A stretch of DNA of 64,000 bases, taken from JABDEZ01 sp965276955. Lineage in GTDB: Bacteria; Bacteroidota; Bacteroidia; Chitinophagales; Chitinophagaceae. Both the position numbers and the translations under genes were made by a program. The notes beneath the pieces were generated by a model, which was not told the origin of the DNA, ran no database searches, and saw only the letters and a list, made by a program, of their open reading frames with translations. Below are positions 8,632 through 17,700 of this stretch, piece by piece. Location: the NCBI GenBank assembly GCA_965276955.1, contig CBDIBP010000009.1, positions 1 through 64,000 of the forward strand. The letters are read 5' to 3'. Position 1 is the stretch's first letter. Every line of letters starts with the position of its first letter.

Positions 8632-9726
8632 ATGAACTCTCAAATTGCTGCGAAATACTATTTTGACGAAGAGATCTTTAAGTCAGAGCAGAAAAAGATC
8701 TTTGGTCAAACATGGATATTTGCTGCTTTTTTGCACGATCTGCAAGCGCATAATGATTTTGTAACGCTCACAATAAATGATATACCTATTGTTGTACAGA
8801 ATTTTAAGGGTACAATAAAGGCCTTCCTGAATGTGTGCTCCCACCGGTTCAGCATCATTCAGCAAGAAGAGTTCGGCAACAGGCCATTGCAATGCCCTTA
8901 TCATGGGTGGACGTATTCAAATGAGGGCATCCCCACTGGCATTCCCAACAAACCGCTTTTTAAAAATTACACCCACGAGGAGCAGTGCGAAATGCGGCTG
9001 AAAGAATATAAAGTGGAGATATGCGGTAGCCTTGTGTTTGTGACCCTCGTCGAAGAGCCTATTCCATTAACGCAGTACCTGGGCGACTACTATCCACAAG
9101 TAGAGCATTTATCCAGCGCCTTCGGGAGAAAAATAGATGTGAATTCATTTGTTATCAATGCCAACTGGAAGGTCATTGTAGAAAATACAATGGAAGGGTA
9201 TCACTTGCCGCTGGTGCATAAAGAGACATTGGCTAAGCTTATTCCCAAGGCGAATATAGATGAGTTGAAATTCGATTTTAGCACACCGCCGCATTCGTTC
9301 GGTGTCACGCCGCTAAATGTAAAGGAAAGCAGTAAAAGCCTTTTTTATCTGCACAAACCTTTTCACAACAGGCCATGGAAATTCGAGACGTATATTCATT
9401 ACCTTATTTACCCTACGCTGCTCATATCTTCATCATACGGTACTACCTTCAATGCTACTTTTTTAAGGCCCTTAACTGCCAATTCAACACTTTTTGTTAG
9501 CAACGTCTTTTTATCAAAATTGGATGAAGGATATACACACGATGACGTGAGCGATTATGTAAATACCGCAATAGCATACAACAGGCAGATATTTGATGAG
9601 GACAAGATAGCGTGCGAAGGAGTACAGAGAGGCGCACGTGTCACCAGCCAGCCAGGCGCATTAAGCCTGGAGGAAAAACGGGTAAGTAATTTTCAGGAGC
9701 AATACCTGTCTTACATAAAAGAATAA
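8632..9726 (+). CDS. Rieske non-heme iron oxygenase, alpha-subunit type
   Basis: A 364-residue two-domain oxygenase. The Rieske cluster ligands are Cys69, His71, Cys88 and His91 (C-X-H-X16-C-X2-H). The catalytic domain carries ENTMEGYHLPLVH at 184-196, giving iron ligands His191 and His196, with an Asp near residue 325 (FDEDK) as the likely third ligand. Such enzymes hydroxylate or desaturate small molecules using electrons from a separate reductase and ferredoxin, neither of which is nearby. Placed between two ketoreductases, it most simply oxidises the acyl chain or the acylated sugar. The substrate is not known. Confidence 0.9.
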   Translation: MNSQIAAKYYFDEEIFKSEQKKIFGQTWIFAAFLHDLQAHNDFVTLTINDIPIVVQNFKGTIKAFLNVCSHRFSIIQQEEFGNRPLQCPYHGWTYSNEGIPTGIPNKPLFKNYTHEEQCEMRLKEYKVEICGSLVFVTLVEEPIPLTQYLGDYYPQVEHLSSAFGRKIDVNSFVINANWKVIVENTMEGYHLPLVHKETLAKLIPKANIDELKFDFSTPPHSFGVTPLNVKESSKSLFYLHKPFHNRPWKFETYIHYLIYPTLLISSSYGTTFNATFLRPLTANSTLFVSNVFLSKLDEGYTHDDVSDYVNTAIAYNRQIFDEDKIACEGVQRGARVTSQPGALSLEEKRVSNFQEQYLSYIKE

Positions 9727-9758
9727 CCTGCTTGTAGACGTAATTTTAAAAGCATACC

Positions 9759-10508
9759 ATGCAAAATTTATTTTCCTTAGCGCAAAAGACATTTTTAGTT
9801 ACAGGTGCATCTTCGGGTATCGGTTATGAAACTTGCAAGATCATTGCAAGCATGGGTGGCACTGTAATGGCTACTGCGCGTAGCGAAGAAAAACTAAAAG
9901 CGCTTATTGCAGAGTTAGGCGAAGGGAACCACTCCTACATCAAGGCCGATGTATGTTTGGACCAGGATCTGGATACTATTGTTAGTTCCATCACTGGTCT
10001 CGATGGTTTAGTACATGCCGCAGGCATTGTTAAGTTCGCCCCTTTAAAATTCATTACAAGGGAACTTATGGACGAGATACGTTCTACCAACTACGATTCC
10101 ATCGTAATGCTGATGCAAAAGCTTACTAAGCAGAAGAAAATAAATAAGGGCGCGTCAATAGTTTTCGTATCCTCAATTGCCGGCATTTTTGCAATGAGGG
10201 CCAATGGCGTATATGCTGGTACCAAAGGCGCAATGATAGCTATGTCACGCGTTATGGCCAATGAACTGGCGCCACAAAAAATAAGGGTCAACTGTGTAGC
10301 TCCTGGCATGGTAAAAACAGCTATCACTATGGAGGCAATCAATGTACTGTCGGCCGAAACAGTTACAGCCGATGAGGCAAGGTATCCGTTAGGGTATGGC
10401 GATCCTGAAGATGTGGGCCATCCCATTGCTTTCCTGCTTTCACCCGCAAGTAAATGGATAACCGGGCAAACTTTGATACTGGATGGCGGCCGCACCTGTA
10501 CTACTTAG
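9759..10508 (+). CDS. SDR family oxidoreductase, FabG-like ketoreductase (second of two)
   Basis: A 249-residue classical SDR closely resembling the one at 7873. It shares TGASSGIGYE at the N-terminus, a WITGQ segment near the end and the YPLGYG block before it. Catalytic residues are the Ser in VFVSSIA and the YAGTK Tyr/Lys. The close match suggests gene duplication within the locus, with the Rieske gene between the copies. If the first reductase acts after one condensation, this one could act after a second, giving two hydroxyl groups. That division of labour is inference. Confidence 0.88.
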   Translation: MQNLFSLAQKTFLVTGASSGIGYETCKIIASMGGTVMATARSEEKLKALIAELGEGNHSYIKADVCLDQDLDTIVSSITGLDGLVHAAGIVKFAPLKFITRELMDEIRSTNYDSIVMLMQKLTKQKKINKGASIVFVSSIAGIFAMRANGVYAGTKGAMIAMSRVMANELAPQKIRVNCVAPGMVKTAITMEAINVLSAETVTADEARYPLGYGDPEDVGHPIAFLLSPASKWITGQTLILDGGRTCTT

Positions 10509-10571
10509 TATGGAGTAACAAATTTTGAAGAACAGGTATTTAGTTCACATGATATATAGTAGGGTATAAAA

Positions 10572-11588
10572 ATGAAGAACGCTTTTATAAAAGCTATTTC
10601 TTATTATTTGCCAGCCGAAAAGCTGGACAATGAACACCTGAATACATTGTTCCCGGAGTGGTCGGTCGAAAAGATCTCCAGTAAAACAGGTATTTATGAA
10701 AGACGTATAAGCGGTAAGACCGAGTATTCTTCAGACATGGCAGTGAAGGCCGCTGAAAAGCTTTTTGCCGAACATAATATTGCACCCCGGCAAATAGATT
10801 TCATATTGCTTTGCACACAAAGCCCCGATTATTTTTTACCTACCACGGCCTGCCTGGTGCAGGACAGGTTAAATATCCCTACATCGGCAGGCGCGCTCGA
10901 TTTTAACCTGGGCTGCTCTGGCTTTGTTTACGGCCTGGCAATGGCCAAGGGGCTTGTAGCTGCGGGCATAGCTGAAAATGTATTGCTTATTACCGCAGAG
11001 GCTTATAGTAAATTCATTCACCCGTCCGATAAGAGTAACAGGACCATTTTTGGCGATGCTGCAAGCGCTACGCTGGTATCCGTATCTGGTTTTGCAGAGA
11101 TAGGCGATTTTTGTTTGGGCACAGACGGCAAAGGCGCAGAGAACCTCATTGTAAAGAACGGTGGGCAGCGTCATCCCAAGACGGTGGCCGATGCTGTAGT
11201 GCAGGTTGACGAGTATGGCAATATGCATACAGATGATTATCTGTTCATGAACGGTTCAGAGATATTCAATTTCACCTCTGAAATGGTACCGCCACTTGTT
11301 AACGAAACACTTTCAAAGAATAATTTGGCTATAGATGATGTTAGCCTGTTTGTTTTTCACCAGGCCAATAAGTTCATGCTGAACCACCTGCGAAAAAAAT
11401 TAAAGATACCGGAAGATAAATTTTACCTTTTCCTCGAGAATTGTGGTAATACAGTTAGCTCCACAATACCCATAGCTCTTGCCGAGGCACAGGCTGACGG
11501 CAAAACAAAAAGCGGTGATAAAATATTGCTTGCAGGTTTTGGTGTAGGTTATTCGTGGGGTGGTTGCGTCATTAATATTGTTCATTAA
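10572..11588 (+). CDS. 3-oxoacyl-ACP synthase III family protein (second of two)
   Basis: A 338-residue KAS III with complete catalytic residues: Cys115 in LGCSGFVYG, His263 in FHQAN and Asn293 in NCGNTVSS. It is the paralogue of the protein at 6819, 15 residues shorter. Order in the group is KAS-SDR-Rieske-SDR-KAS, then the acyltransferase 11 bases on. A second condensing enzyme points to at least two chain-building or chain-transfer steps. Some KAS III relatives instead catalyse acyl transfer to oxygen or nitrogen, so a transferase role for one copy remains possible. Confidence 0.9.
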   Translation: MKNAFIKAISYYLPAEKLDNEHLNTLFPEWSVEKISSKTGIYERRISGKTEYSSDMAVKAAEKLFAEHNIAPRQIDFILLCTQSPDYFLPTTACLVQDRLNIPTSAGALDFNLGCSGFVYGLAMAKGLVAAGIAENVLLITAEAYSKFIHPSDKSNRTIFGDAASATLVSVSGFAEIGDFCLGTDGKGAENLIVKNGGQRHPKTVADAVVQVDEYGNMHTDDYLFMNGSEIFNFTSEMVPPLVNETLSKNNLAIDDVSLFVFHQANKFMLNHLRKKLKIPEDKFYLFLENCGNTVSSTIPIALAEAQADGKTKSGDKILLAGFGVGYSWGGCVINIVH

Positions 11589-11599
11589 AAATATACTTT

Positions 11600-12232
11600 A
11601 TGAAAGACCTGATTATTATTGGTGCCCGTGGCTTCGGCCGTGAATTGTATGATTTGGCTACACAATGCACAGCATATAATAAAGAGTGGACAATAAAAGG
11701 ATATTTGGATGATAAACAGGATGCATTAGAAGGCTACGATGGGTTTCCTCCCATACTTGGCCCTGTAGAAACTTATGAGGTACAGCCAAACGATGTTTTT
11801 GTATGTGCATTGGGCAGTATAGAGTTCAAGAAGAAATACGTAAACATCATCCTGGAGAAAGGCGGTAAGTTCACGAATATCATTCACCCAACTGCAGTAA
11901 TAAGTAACCTTGCTAAAATTGGTACAGGCTTTATTATTAGTGCATTTAGCTACGTTTCTTGCAATGTTACCATTGGCGACTTCGTTACCATACAAACGCA
12001 TACAGGCATAGGGCACGATGGGGTGGTTAAAGACTGGGCAGTTATTAATGCATATGTTTTCTTAGGTGGCTTCTGCGAAGTAGGTGAGGGCACGTTCGTA
12101 GGCCCGGGTGCTAAGGTAATTCCCTACAAAAAGCTCGGCGACTATTCTACTGTAGGTATAGGCAGCGTGGTAATGAAAAATGTAAAACCCAACGTTACCG
12201 TATTTGGTAGTCCGGCCAAGGAAATATTTTAA
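11600..12232 (+). CDS. NeuD/PglD-like sugar N- or O-acyltransferase
   Basis: A 210-residue enzyme with an N-terminal Rossmann-like nucleotide-sugar-binding domain (IIIGARGFGREL at the start) and a C-terminal left-handed beta-helix of hexapeptide repeats (roughly residues 95-195, such as VTIGDFVTIQ and GVVKDWAVI). His near residue 133 (GIGHDG) lies where PglD-type enzymes place the catalytic base. Family members acetylate the 4-amino group of UDP-linked amino sugars using acetyl-CoA. Directly downstream of the ACP/KAS/SDR genes, it is a good candidate to transfer their product to an amino sugar. Acetyl-CoA as donor cannot be excluded. Confidence 0.85.
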   Translation: MKDLIIIGARGFGRELYDLATQCTAYNKEWTIKGYLDDKQDALEGYDGFPPILGPVETYEVQPNDVFVCALGSIEFKKKYVNIILEKGGKFTNIIHPTAVISNLAKIGTGFIISAFSYVSCNVTIGDFVTIQTHTGIGHDGVVKDWAVINAYVFLGGFCEVGEGTFVGPGAKVIPYKKLGDYSTVGIGSVVMKNVKPNVTVFGSPAKEIF

Positions 12233-12297
12233 GTGTGACCCACTACAAAACCCGATCAGGTGTACTGATCTCTCTTCAATGGTCTTTTTAACAGCGC

Positions 12298-13380
12298 ATG
12301 AACTTTAGTTTTAAAAAAATACCCTTTTACATAAGTTATAGTTTCAGGCGGGGGCTTTATTTGTTCATCAGCTTATTGCTGCGCACGGTCCTGTATTTTA
12401 CATGTACGCGAAAGGAGAAGATCTTCTTCATGCTGCCCAATTACCAGATGAGAAGCGGCGGTATACTTTCCATCTATGGCCTGTATCAGGAAACAAAAAA
12501 AATGCAGAAGAATGCAGATGTTTTTTTGTTGGCTGGTCCCTCCAATAGCTACAGTTTTAAACAACGCTGGTTCAGGAACAAGGGCACCATATACAATTTA
12601 CTGTCGCTAAAAGATCAGATCAGGAAAGCCGAAAAAGTAACTATCCATATACCCGAAATGTACCTGGTAGATAATTTGGGTACGCTGAGCGCTATACAAA
12701 AAATAAGAACAGGCAAAGTACACGCCAACGTGCTCAACCAGAACAATGCTATGATGCCAGCTATCGAACATTTTGATAGGTTAAAAAGCATGTTCGATGA
12801 AACAACGATAACAGTAAACTTCAGGGCCGACCTTACTACAGCTAATAGAGAGAAGTGGAAAGTTAGTCACCACTATCTGCCAAGCTGGTTACCCGGTACC
12901 AATTATTCAGTTGTCCCTTACGAGCAGAAAAAGAACCTACTGGTAGTATCAGATGATCATCCATTGAAGGCCGCTATAATTGATAAGATACAAAAACGGT
13001 TTGGTGTCTCGGTCTTCAATGTGAAGAAGGTCAAGTTTCACCATTTTTTAAAAGCGCAAAAATCTGCTAAGTGGGCTATCTCTTTTGGCGAAGGTTTTGA
13101 TAATATTTTTGGGGGCGGAATAGCAGCAGGTGGTGTAACATTCGCGGTCTATTCAGACTTCTTCCCTAATAGCTTTCCTAAAGACAAATTCCCTAACGTG
13201 TTCGATAGTTATGAGGATATGTTGGAGCACATTGTAGATCTGATGGTATCGTTAGATAATAAAACGGATTACGAAGCCCTCAACAGGCAACTACAACCAT
13301 ACATCACTGCCGAATTCAATTATGAGATGCATCTCGATGCCTTGCAAAAATTCTACAATAAAGAATATACTATCGCCTAA
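12298..13380 (+). CDS. Unknown protein of the glycan locus, possibly a GT-B glycosyltransferase
   Basis: A 360-residue protein with a hydrophobic N-terminal helix (about residues 18-36) after a basic start, then alternating strands and helices resembling two Rossmann-like halves. The C-terminal half contains FGEGFDN and a Gly-rich FGGGIAAGGVTFAVY block, reminiscent of donor loops in GT-B enzymes, but no named motif is certain. It sits between the acyltransferase and the WbsX-type gene with short spacings, so a role in glycan assembly is likely. I do not recognise the family. Confidence 0.6.
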   Translation: MNFSFKKIPFYISYSFRRGLYLFISLLLRTVLYFTCTRKEKIFFMLPNYQMRSGGILSIYGLYQETKKMQKNADVFLLAGPSNSYSFKQRWFRNKGTIYNLLSLKDQIRKAEKVTIHIPEMYLVDNLGTLSAIQKIRTGKVHANVLNQNNAMMPAIEHFDRLKSMFDETTITVNFRADLTTANREKWKVSHHYLPSWLPGTNYSVVPYEQKKNLLVVSDDHPLKAAIIDKIQKRFGVSVFNVKKVKFHHFLKAQKSAKWAISFGEGFDNIFGGGIAAGGVTFAVYSDFFPNSFPKDKFPNVFDSYEDMLEHIVDLMVSLDNKTDYEALNRQLQPYITAEFNYEMHLDALQKFYNKEYTIA

Positions 13381-13392
13381 TTTATTTACGAT

Positions 13393-14520
13393 ATGAATAA
13401 AAAAGCCCGTTTCATTGCGTTTTACCTTGCCCAGTTTCACCCTATTCCGGAAAATAATGAATGGTGGGGACCGGGTTTTACGGAATGGACCAATGTGACC
13501 AAGGCAAAGCCATTGTTCTCTGGCCACAACCAGCCACGCCTGCCCGCCGATCTCGGGTTTTACGATCTGCGCCTTGCAGAGGTGCGCGAAGCCCAGGCCA
13601 AGCTGGCAAAAGAGAATGGGGTAGAAGGCTTTTGTTATTACCATTATTGGTTCGGCGAAGGCAAGATGGTGCTCGAAAGACCCATCAACGAAGTGCTGGC
13701 AAGCGGCAAGCCCGATTTGCCATTTTGTTTTTGCTGGGCAAATGAAAGTTGGGAAGGCAGGTGGCATGGTGTATCTAACAAAAAAAGAGCGCTCATCACA
13801 CAAACCTATCCCGGCAAAGAGGACTACATCAAGCACTTCGATTATTTAGAAAAAGCATTCAAAGACCCAAGGTATATTAAGGTCAATGGTATGCCTACCT
13901 TCCAGGTATATTGCCCGCATCTTATACCAGACATAAAAGAGTTCGTCACTATTTTTAGGGAAGAGGCAATTAAACGTGGGCTTCCGGGCATTCATCTTGT
14001 AGGTGGCCAAAAAACACCTACTGATTGGAACCCTACAGAGCACGGTTTTGATGCTAAAATATCCGGCAGCTTCGCATTCGCCTTTGGCCGCTCATTAAAG
14101 CCGGTCGATACTATCGTAGACTTTTTGTGGAACAACAAAGTGGCCAAGAAGCTGTACACTATGAGTAAGGACTACCATAGGGTCACCCGCTACGACTATC
14201 GCAAGTTCATAGCTAACATGAAGCGCATTCACCAGGAGGATAAAGCCTTGAACCACACTACCTACCCCATAGTCGTTAACGATTTTGATAACACAGCGCG
14301 CGCAGGTAAGAAAGGTGTAGCATTCATGAATACCAGCCCTGAGCTGTACATGCAGCACATTGAAGAAGCTTACGAAACCATAAAGGACCGCAAAGACGAT
14401 GAGAAGATCATCTTCATAAAGTCGTGGAACGAATGGGCAGAAGGTAATTACCTTGAGCCAGATTCTAAGGTCGGCAAAGCATACCTGGAAGTAATAAAGA
14501 AATTCAATACCAAAGGATAA
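13393..14520 (+). CDS. WbsX-type glycan-locus protein (GH99-like fold)
   Basis: A 375-residue protein of the WbsX family, common in O-antigen and capsule loci. Typical features are the opening AFYLAQFHPIPENNEWWG, then GFTEWTNV, FCYYHYWF near residue 80, a WANESWEGRW block near 115-125, and the closing SWNEWAEGNYLEPD. The family is usually labelled glycosyltransferase, but the fold and acidic residues resemble GH99 endo-mannosidase-like glycosidases. It may therefore transfer or trim sugars. It starts 12 bases after the preceding gene and ends 2 bases before the next ATG. Confidence 0.88.
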   Translation: MNKKARFIAFYLAQFHPIPENNEWWGPGFTEWTNVTKAKPLFSGHNQPRLPADLGFYDLRLAEVREAQAKLAKENGVEGFCYYHYWFGEGKMVLERPINEVLASGKPDLPFCFCWANESWEGRWHGVSNKKRALITQTYPGKEDYIKHFDYLEKAFKDPRYIKVNGMPTFQVYCPHLIPDIKEFVTIFREEAIKRGLPGIHLVGGQKTPTDWNPTEHGFDAKISGSFAFAFGRSLKPVDTIVDFLWNNKVAKKLYTMSKDYHRVTRYDYRKFIANMKRIHQEDKALNHTTYPIVVNDFDNTARAGKKGVAFMNTSPELYMQHIEEAYETIKDRKDDEKIIFIKSWNEWAEGNYLEPDSKVGKAYLEVIKKFNTKG

Positions 14521-14522
14521 GC

Positions 14523-15482
14523 ATGCTCGTTTCTATCATCATACCGTTATACAACGCCGGGCATTTTATTGCACAAACGATACAGTCAGCGCTTGATCAG
14601 ACACATCCAGATATAGAGATCATTGTTGTAGATGATGGTTCCAAAGATGCCGGTTATGATATTGCCAAGAGTTTTGAAAGGTACATCAACGTAAGAGTTT
14701 ACAGGCAAAAAAATAGTGGCTCAAGCGCCACGCGAAATTCAGGCTTCGCTAAAAGCACCGGCGACTATATCCAATACCTGGATGCTGATGACCTCCTAAG
14801 CCCCGATAAAATAAAAGATCAGTTAGCGCTATTGAGTAGTGCGGGCGATGGCTACATAGCCAGTTGTGGCTGGGGCAAATTTTCAAATACTCCCAGTGAG
14901 GCAACATTTGTAAAGCAGGATGTCTGGAAGGATATGCAACCTGTACAGTGGCTCACATCTGCGTGGATGGGTGGTGGCATGATGCAAACATCTTGCTGGC
15001 TCACACCAAGGGCGCTAATAACGGCAGCAGGGCCTTGGGATGAATCTATGCAGCAAAACCCTAATGATGATGGCGAATTCTTTTGCCGGGTGTTGCTAAA
15101 AAGCAAGGGCATAAAATTCTCCGAGAAGGCGAAAGTATATTATAGAGTACATGAGGGTGCACGCGTTAGTGCCAACAAAAGTTACAATGCCGTACACTCA
15201 TTACTGCAAACATGTATATCCTACGAAGAGCAAATATTGCAAAGAGACAGTTCCCCGGAAGTAAAAAATGCAGTGGCATATAACTATGCTGCCTTTGCTT
15301 ACTTGTATATCCATCAATATCCTGAACTCGCAAAGATCGCACAAGAAAAGTTAGCCGACTACAATAAAGTAAAAGGCTTAGGCAACGTTGGCGGAGATAA
15401 TTTCAACAAGTTGTCTGCAGTATTGGGATTCAACAATGCATTGGCCATCACTAATACACTCAGAAAAATAGTAAAGCGTTAG
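14523..15482 (+). CDS. GT2 family glycosyltransferase
   Basis: A 319-residue GT-A enzyme beginning with VSIIIPLYNAGHFI, then VVDDGSKD near residue 38 and YLDADD near residue 88, the standard family 2 nucleotide and metal motifs. A Trp-rich middle (QWLTSAWMGGG) and NPNDDGEF further on fit the acceptor side. Its ATG is 2 bases after the preceding stop, so coupling is likely. It belongs to the repeat-unit assembly set. Donor sugar unknown. Confidence 0.88.
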   Translation: MLVSIIIPLYNAGHFIAQTIQSALDQTHPDIEIIVVDDGSKDAGYDIAKSFERYINVRVYRQKNSGSSATRNSGFAKSTGDYIQYLDADDLLSPDKIKDQLALLSSAGDGYIASCGWGKFSNTPSEATFVKQDVWKDMQPVQWLTSAWMGGGMMQTSCWLTPRALITAAGPWDESMQQNPNDDGEFFCRVLLKSKGIKFSEKAKVYYRVHEGARVSANKSYNAVHSLLQTCISYEEQILQRDSSPEVKNAVAYNYAAFAYLYIHQYPELAKIAQEKLADYNKVKGLGNVGGDNFNKLSAVLGFNNALAITNTLRKIVKR

Positions 15483-15493
15483 CTGATATATCC

Positions 15494-16528
15494 ATGAAGT
15501 TATTATTGTTAGGCAGTTTCAGAACAGGTGCGTTAGAGAATTACTTCGTTGCAGGGTTTAAGAAGTACGGCTACGAGGTAGAGACCTTCACCATAGAGCA
15601 GCAATACTTTGGCATCGTTAATAGGGTGGCTGCCCGCGTAGCAAATGCAATATCGCCAAAGCTGTTATTGTCAAACCTCAATAACGCTGTCATTAAAAAA
15701 GCTAAAGACACACGGCCCGATATAATACTGATATGCAAGGGCATGGCGCTATTCCCTGCCACAGTTCAGGAACTGAAAGGTCATACAAAACTGCTGGCAA
15801 ACTATAACCCCGACCACCCGTACAATTTTTATTCAAGAGGTGCCGGCAACCAGTTTGTAAAAGACAGTCTTAGTGCATATCATATCTTCTTTAGCTATTC
15901 GGCCAATATAGCTAAGGCGGTAAAAGAAAAGTATGGTATAGACAGCTATATTATACCTTTTGGTTACGACCCCGCAGCAACACAAAAATATCCTGTACCA
16001 GCAAAGGTTGATTCAGTTAGCAAATTTCTATTCTTCGGCGCTTGGGATGAGCAACGTGCTTCTTTCATGAACAAAATAGAAAGGAGCGATGTGGAGATAT
16101 ATGGCGACCCGGAATGGGGTACCCGCACAAGGTCAAAACAATTTGTTCAGCAAAACTTTCAGCAGCAGAAGTTGTACGGGGCTGAATTATATCAGAAGGT
16201 ATTAGCTTATTCCGGCGTCATCAACCTCTTGCGCCCGCAGAACATGGTAGAAGGTTCGCACAACATGCGCACCTTCGAAGTGCCGGGCTACGGTGGCTTA
16301 TTGATGACAGAATACACCGAAGAGCAAGCCTCATTTTTCGAGCCTGATAAAGAAGCCATTTACTTCAATTCCCCACAGGAACTGAACGACAAAATGGATG
16401 TGCTGCGCCAAGATCCGCAGATGGTGGCAAATATTAAAAAAGCAGCCTTGCAAAGAAGTATCACAAGCGGCTACTCTTACCACGATCGCTGCAAAACAAT
16501 GATCGATATTTTTACTAATTATTTATAA
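15494..16528 (+). CDS. CgeB-like GT-B glycosyltransferase
   Basis: A 344-residue protein of the CgeB/spore-maturation-like glycosyltransferase group. The diagnostic part is the C-terminal third: NLLRPQNMVEGSHNMRTFEVPG followed by a Gly-rich loop and YFNSPQEL, which matches the sugar-nucleotide side of this family. The middle contains NYNPDHPYNF. It starts 11 bases after the GT2 gene and ends 8 bases before the next start. Function in glycan assembly is inferred from family and context. Confidence 0.8.
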   Translation: MKLLLLGSFRTGALENYFVAGFKKYGYEVETFTIEQQYFGIVNRVAARVANAISPKLLLSNLNNAVIKKAKDTRPDIILICKGMALFPATVQELKGHTKLLANYNPDHPYNFYSRGAGNQFVKDSLSAYHIFFSYSANIAKAVKEKYGIDSYIIPFGYDPAATQKYPVPAKVDSVSKFLFFGAWDEQRASFMNKIERSDVEIYGDPEWGTRTRSKQFVQQNFQQQKLYGAELYQKVLAYSGVINLLRPQNMVEGSHNMRTFEVPGYGGLLMTEYTEEQASFFEPDKEAIYFNSPQELNDKMDVLRQDPQMVANIKKAALQRSITSGYSYHDRCKTMIDIFTNYL

Positions 16529-16536
16529 CCTGTACG

Positions 16537-17643
16537 TTGAAGATCTGCATTATCATTACCCATCCCACTCAGTTCGATGTCCCTATTTTTAAATTGGGCA
16601 GCGATGTTATAGATGTGATATATACCGACAGGAACAGGATGAAGGATATTTATGATCCGGAACTGAAGCAGATAGTAAAGTGGGGCGATAAGAACCTGGA
16701 AGGATACCCCTTTGAAGTATTGCCCGAAAAGAATGCGTATAGCTGGTTATATAAAAAACTGAGAACTGGCAAGTACGATCTTATTGTTACCACAGGCTAT
16801 TACAACAGCTACTTTATTTTCTCTATACTCACGGGCAAGTTCCTGGCAAAGAGAAATGCCATAAGGCTCGATACTGTTCTATACAATAACGAAGGCATCA
16901 TAAAGACCGTTTACAAAAAAGTATTGTACTCGGTTTTAAGGATGTTCGTCGATCATTTTTTTGTTGTGGGTACTCTATCCCGCAACTTCCTTTTAAAATT
17001 CGGTGTGTCTCCTGCAAAGATTTCTACTTACGGCTACGTATCCGATAACGATCTTTTTGCAACCAGTTTAAGTGTACCTGCAAATGAGCGGGAGGCGCTC
17101 CGGACCAGCTTGAACATCATGCCCGGCGCCCGTGTGTTGCTCTGCGTATCCAAGCACAACGAAAGAGAAGCGCCATTCGATACCATACAGGCATTCCATA
17201 AATTGAAAATGGAGAACGTACACTTGGTTTTAGTAGGCGATGGTCCTATGCATAAAGAGGTGGTCAGCATGGCAGGTGAGCCAGGCAATAACAATATCAG
17301 CTTTGCTGGTTATGTAAAATTCACCGATCTGCCGCTATACTACAGTATATCCGATATTTTCATTCACGATTCGCACAACGAGCCTTGGGGCGTATCCGTT
17401 CAGGAAGCCATTGCTGGCAACCTGGCCGTTATAGCCTCCGATAAAGTTGGTGCTGCGTTCGATATGGTGGTTGAAGGTAAGAACGGGTACATGTTCAAAG
17501 CCGGCGATGTGGATGGCATTGTTAACGCAATAGAAAAATGTCTCTTGATAGATAAAGAGGTCATTGCCGCTACCGACCGCGACATTTTAAAGGAATGGAA
17601 CTACGATACTGCTCTAAGGAATATAGTCGCTGCAGCGAATTGA
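16537..17643 (+). CDS. GT4 family glycosyltransferase (TTG start)
   Basis: A 368-residue GT-B enzyme. The first in-frame ATG would remove the whole N-terminal strand (KICIIITHPTQFD), so the TTG at 16537 is taken as the start. The donor half contains SKHNEREAPFDTI, then HDSHNEPWGVSVQEA near residue 285, with Glu residues in the GT4 E-X7-E arrangement. It lies 8 bases after the CgeB-like gene. The sugar specificity is unknown. Confidence 0.87.
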   Translation: MKICIIITHPTQFDVPIFKLGSDVIDVIYTDRNRMKDIYDPELKQIVKWGDKNLEGYPFEVLPEKNAYSWLYKKLRTGKYDLIVTTGYYNSYFIFSILTGKFLAKRNAIRLDTVLYNNEGIIKTVYKKVLYSVLRMFVDHFFVVGTLSRNFLLKFGVSPAKISTYGYVSDNDLFATSLSVPANEREALRTSLNIMPGARVLLCVSKHNEREAPFDTIQAFHKLKMENVHLVLVGDGPMHKEVVSMAGEPGNNNISFAGYVKFTDLPLYYSISDIFIHDSHNEPWGVSVQEAIAGNLAVIASDKVGAAFDMVVEGKNGYMFKAGDVDGIVNAIEKCLLIDKEVIAATDRDILKEWNYDTALRNIVAAAN

Positions 17644-17700
17644 TATTTAACATTTACATTTTTTTGAACAACGTTATCTACACGAACCCTGTATCTAAGC

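Noticed and set aside
12253..12270. Small hairpin GATCAG...CTGATC after the acyltransferase gene
   Set aside because: A six-base stem without T-run, too weak for a terminator inside an apparent operon.
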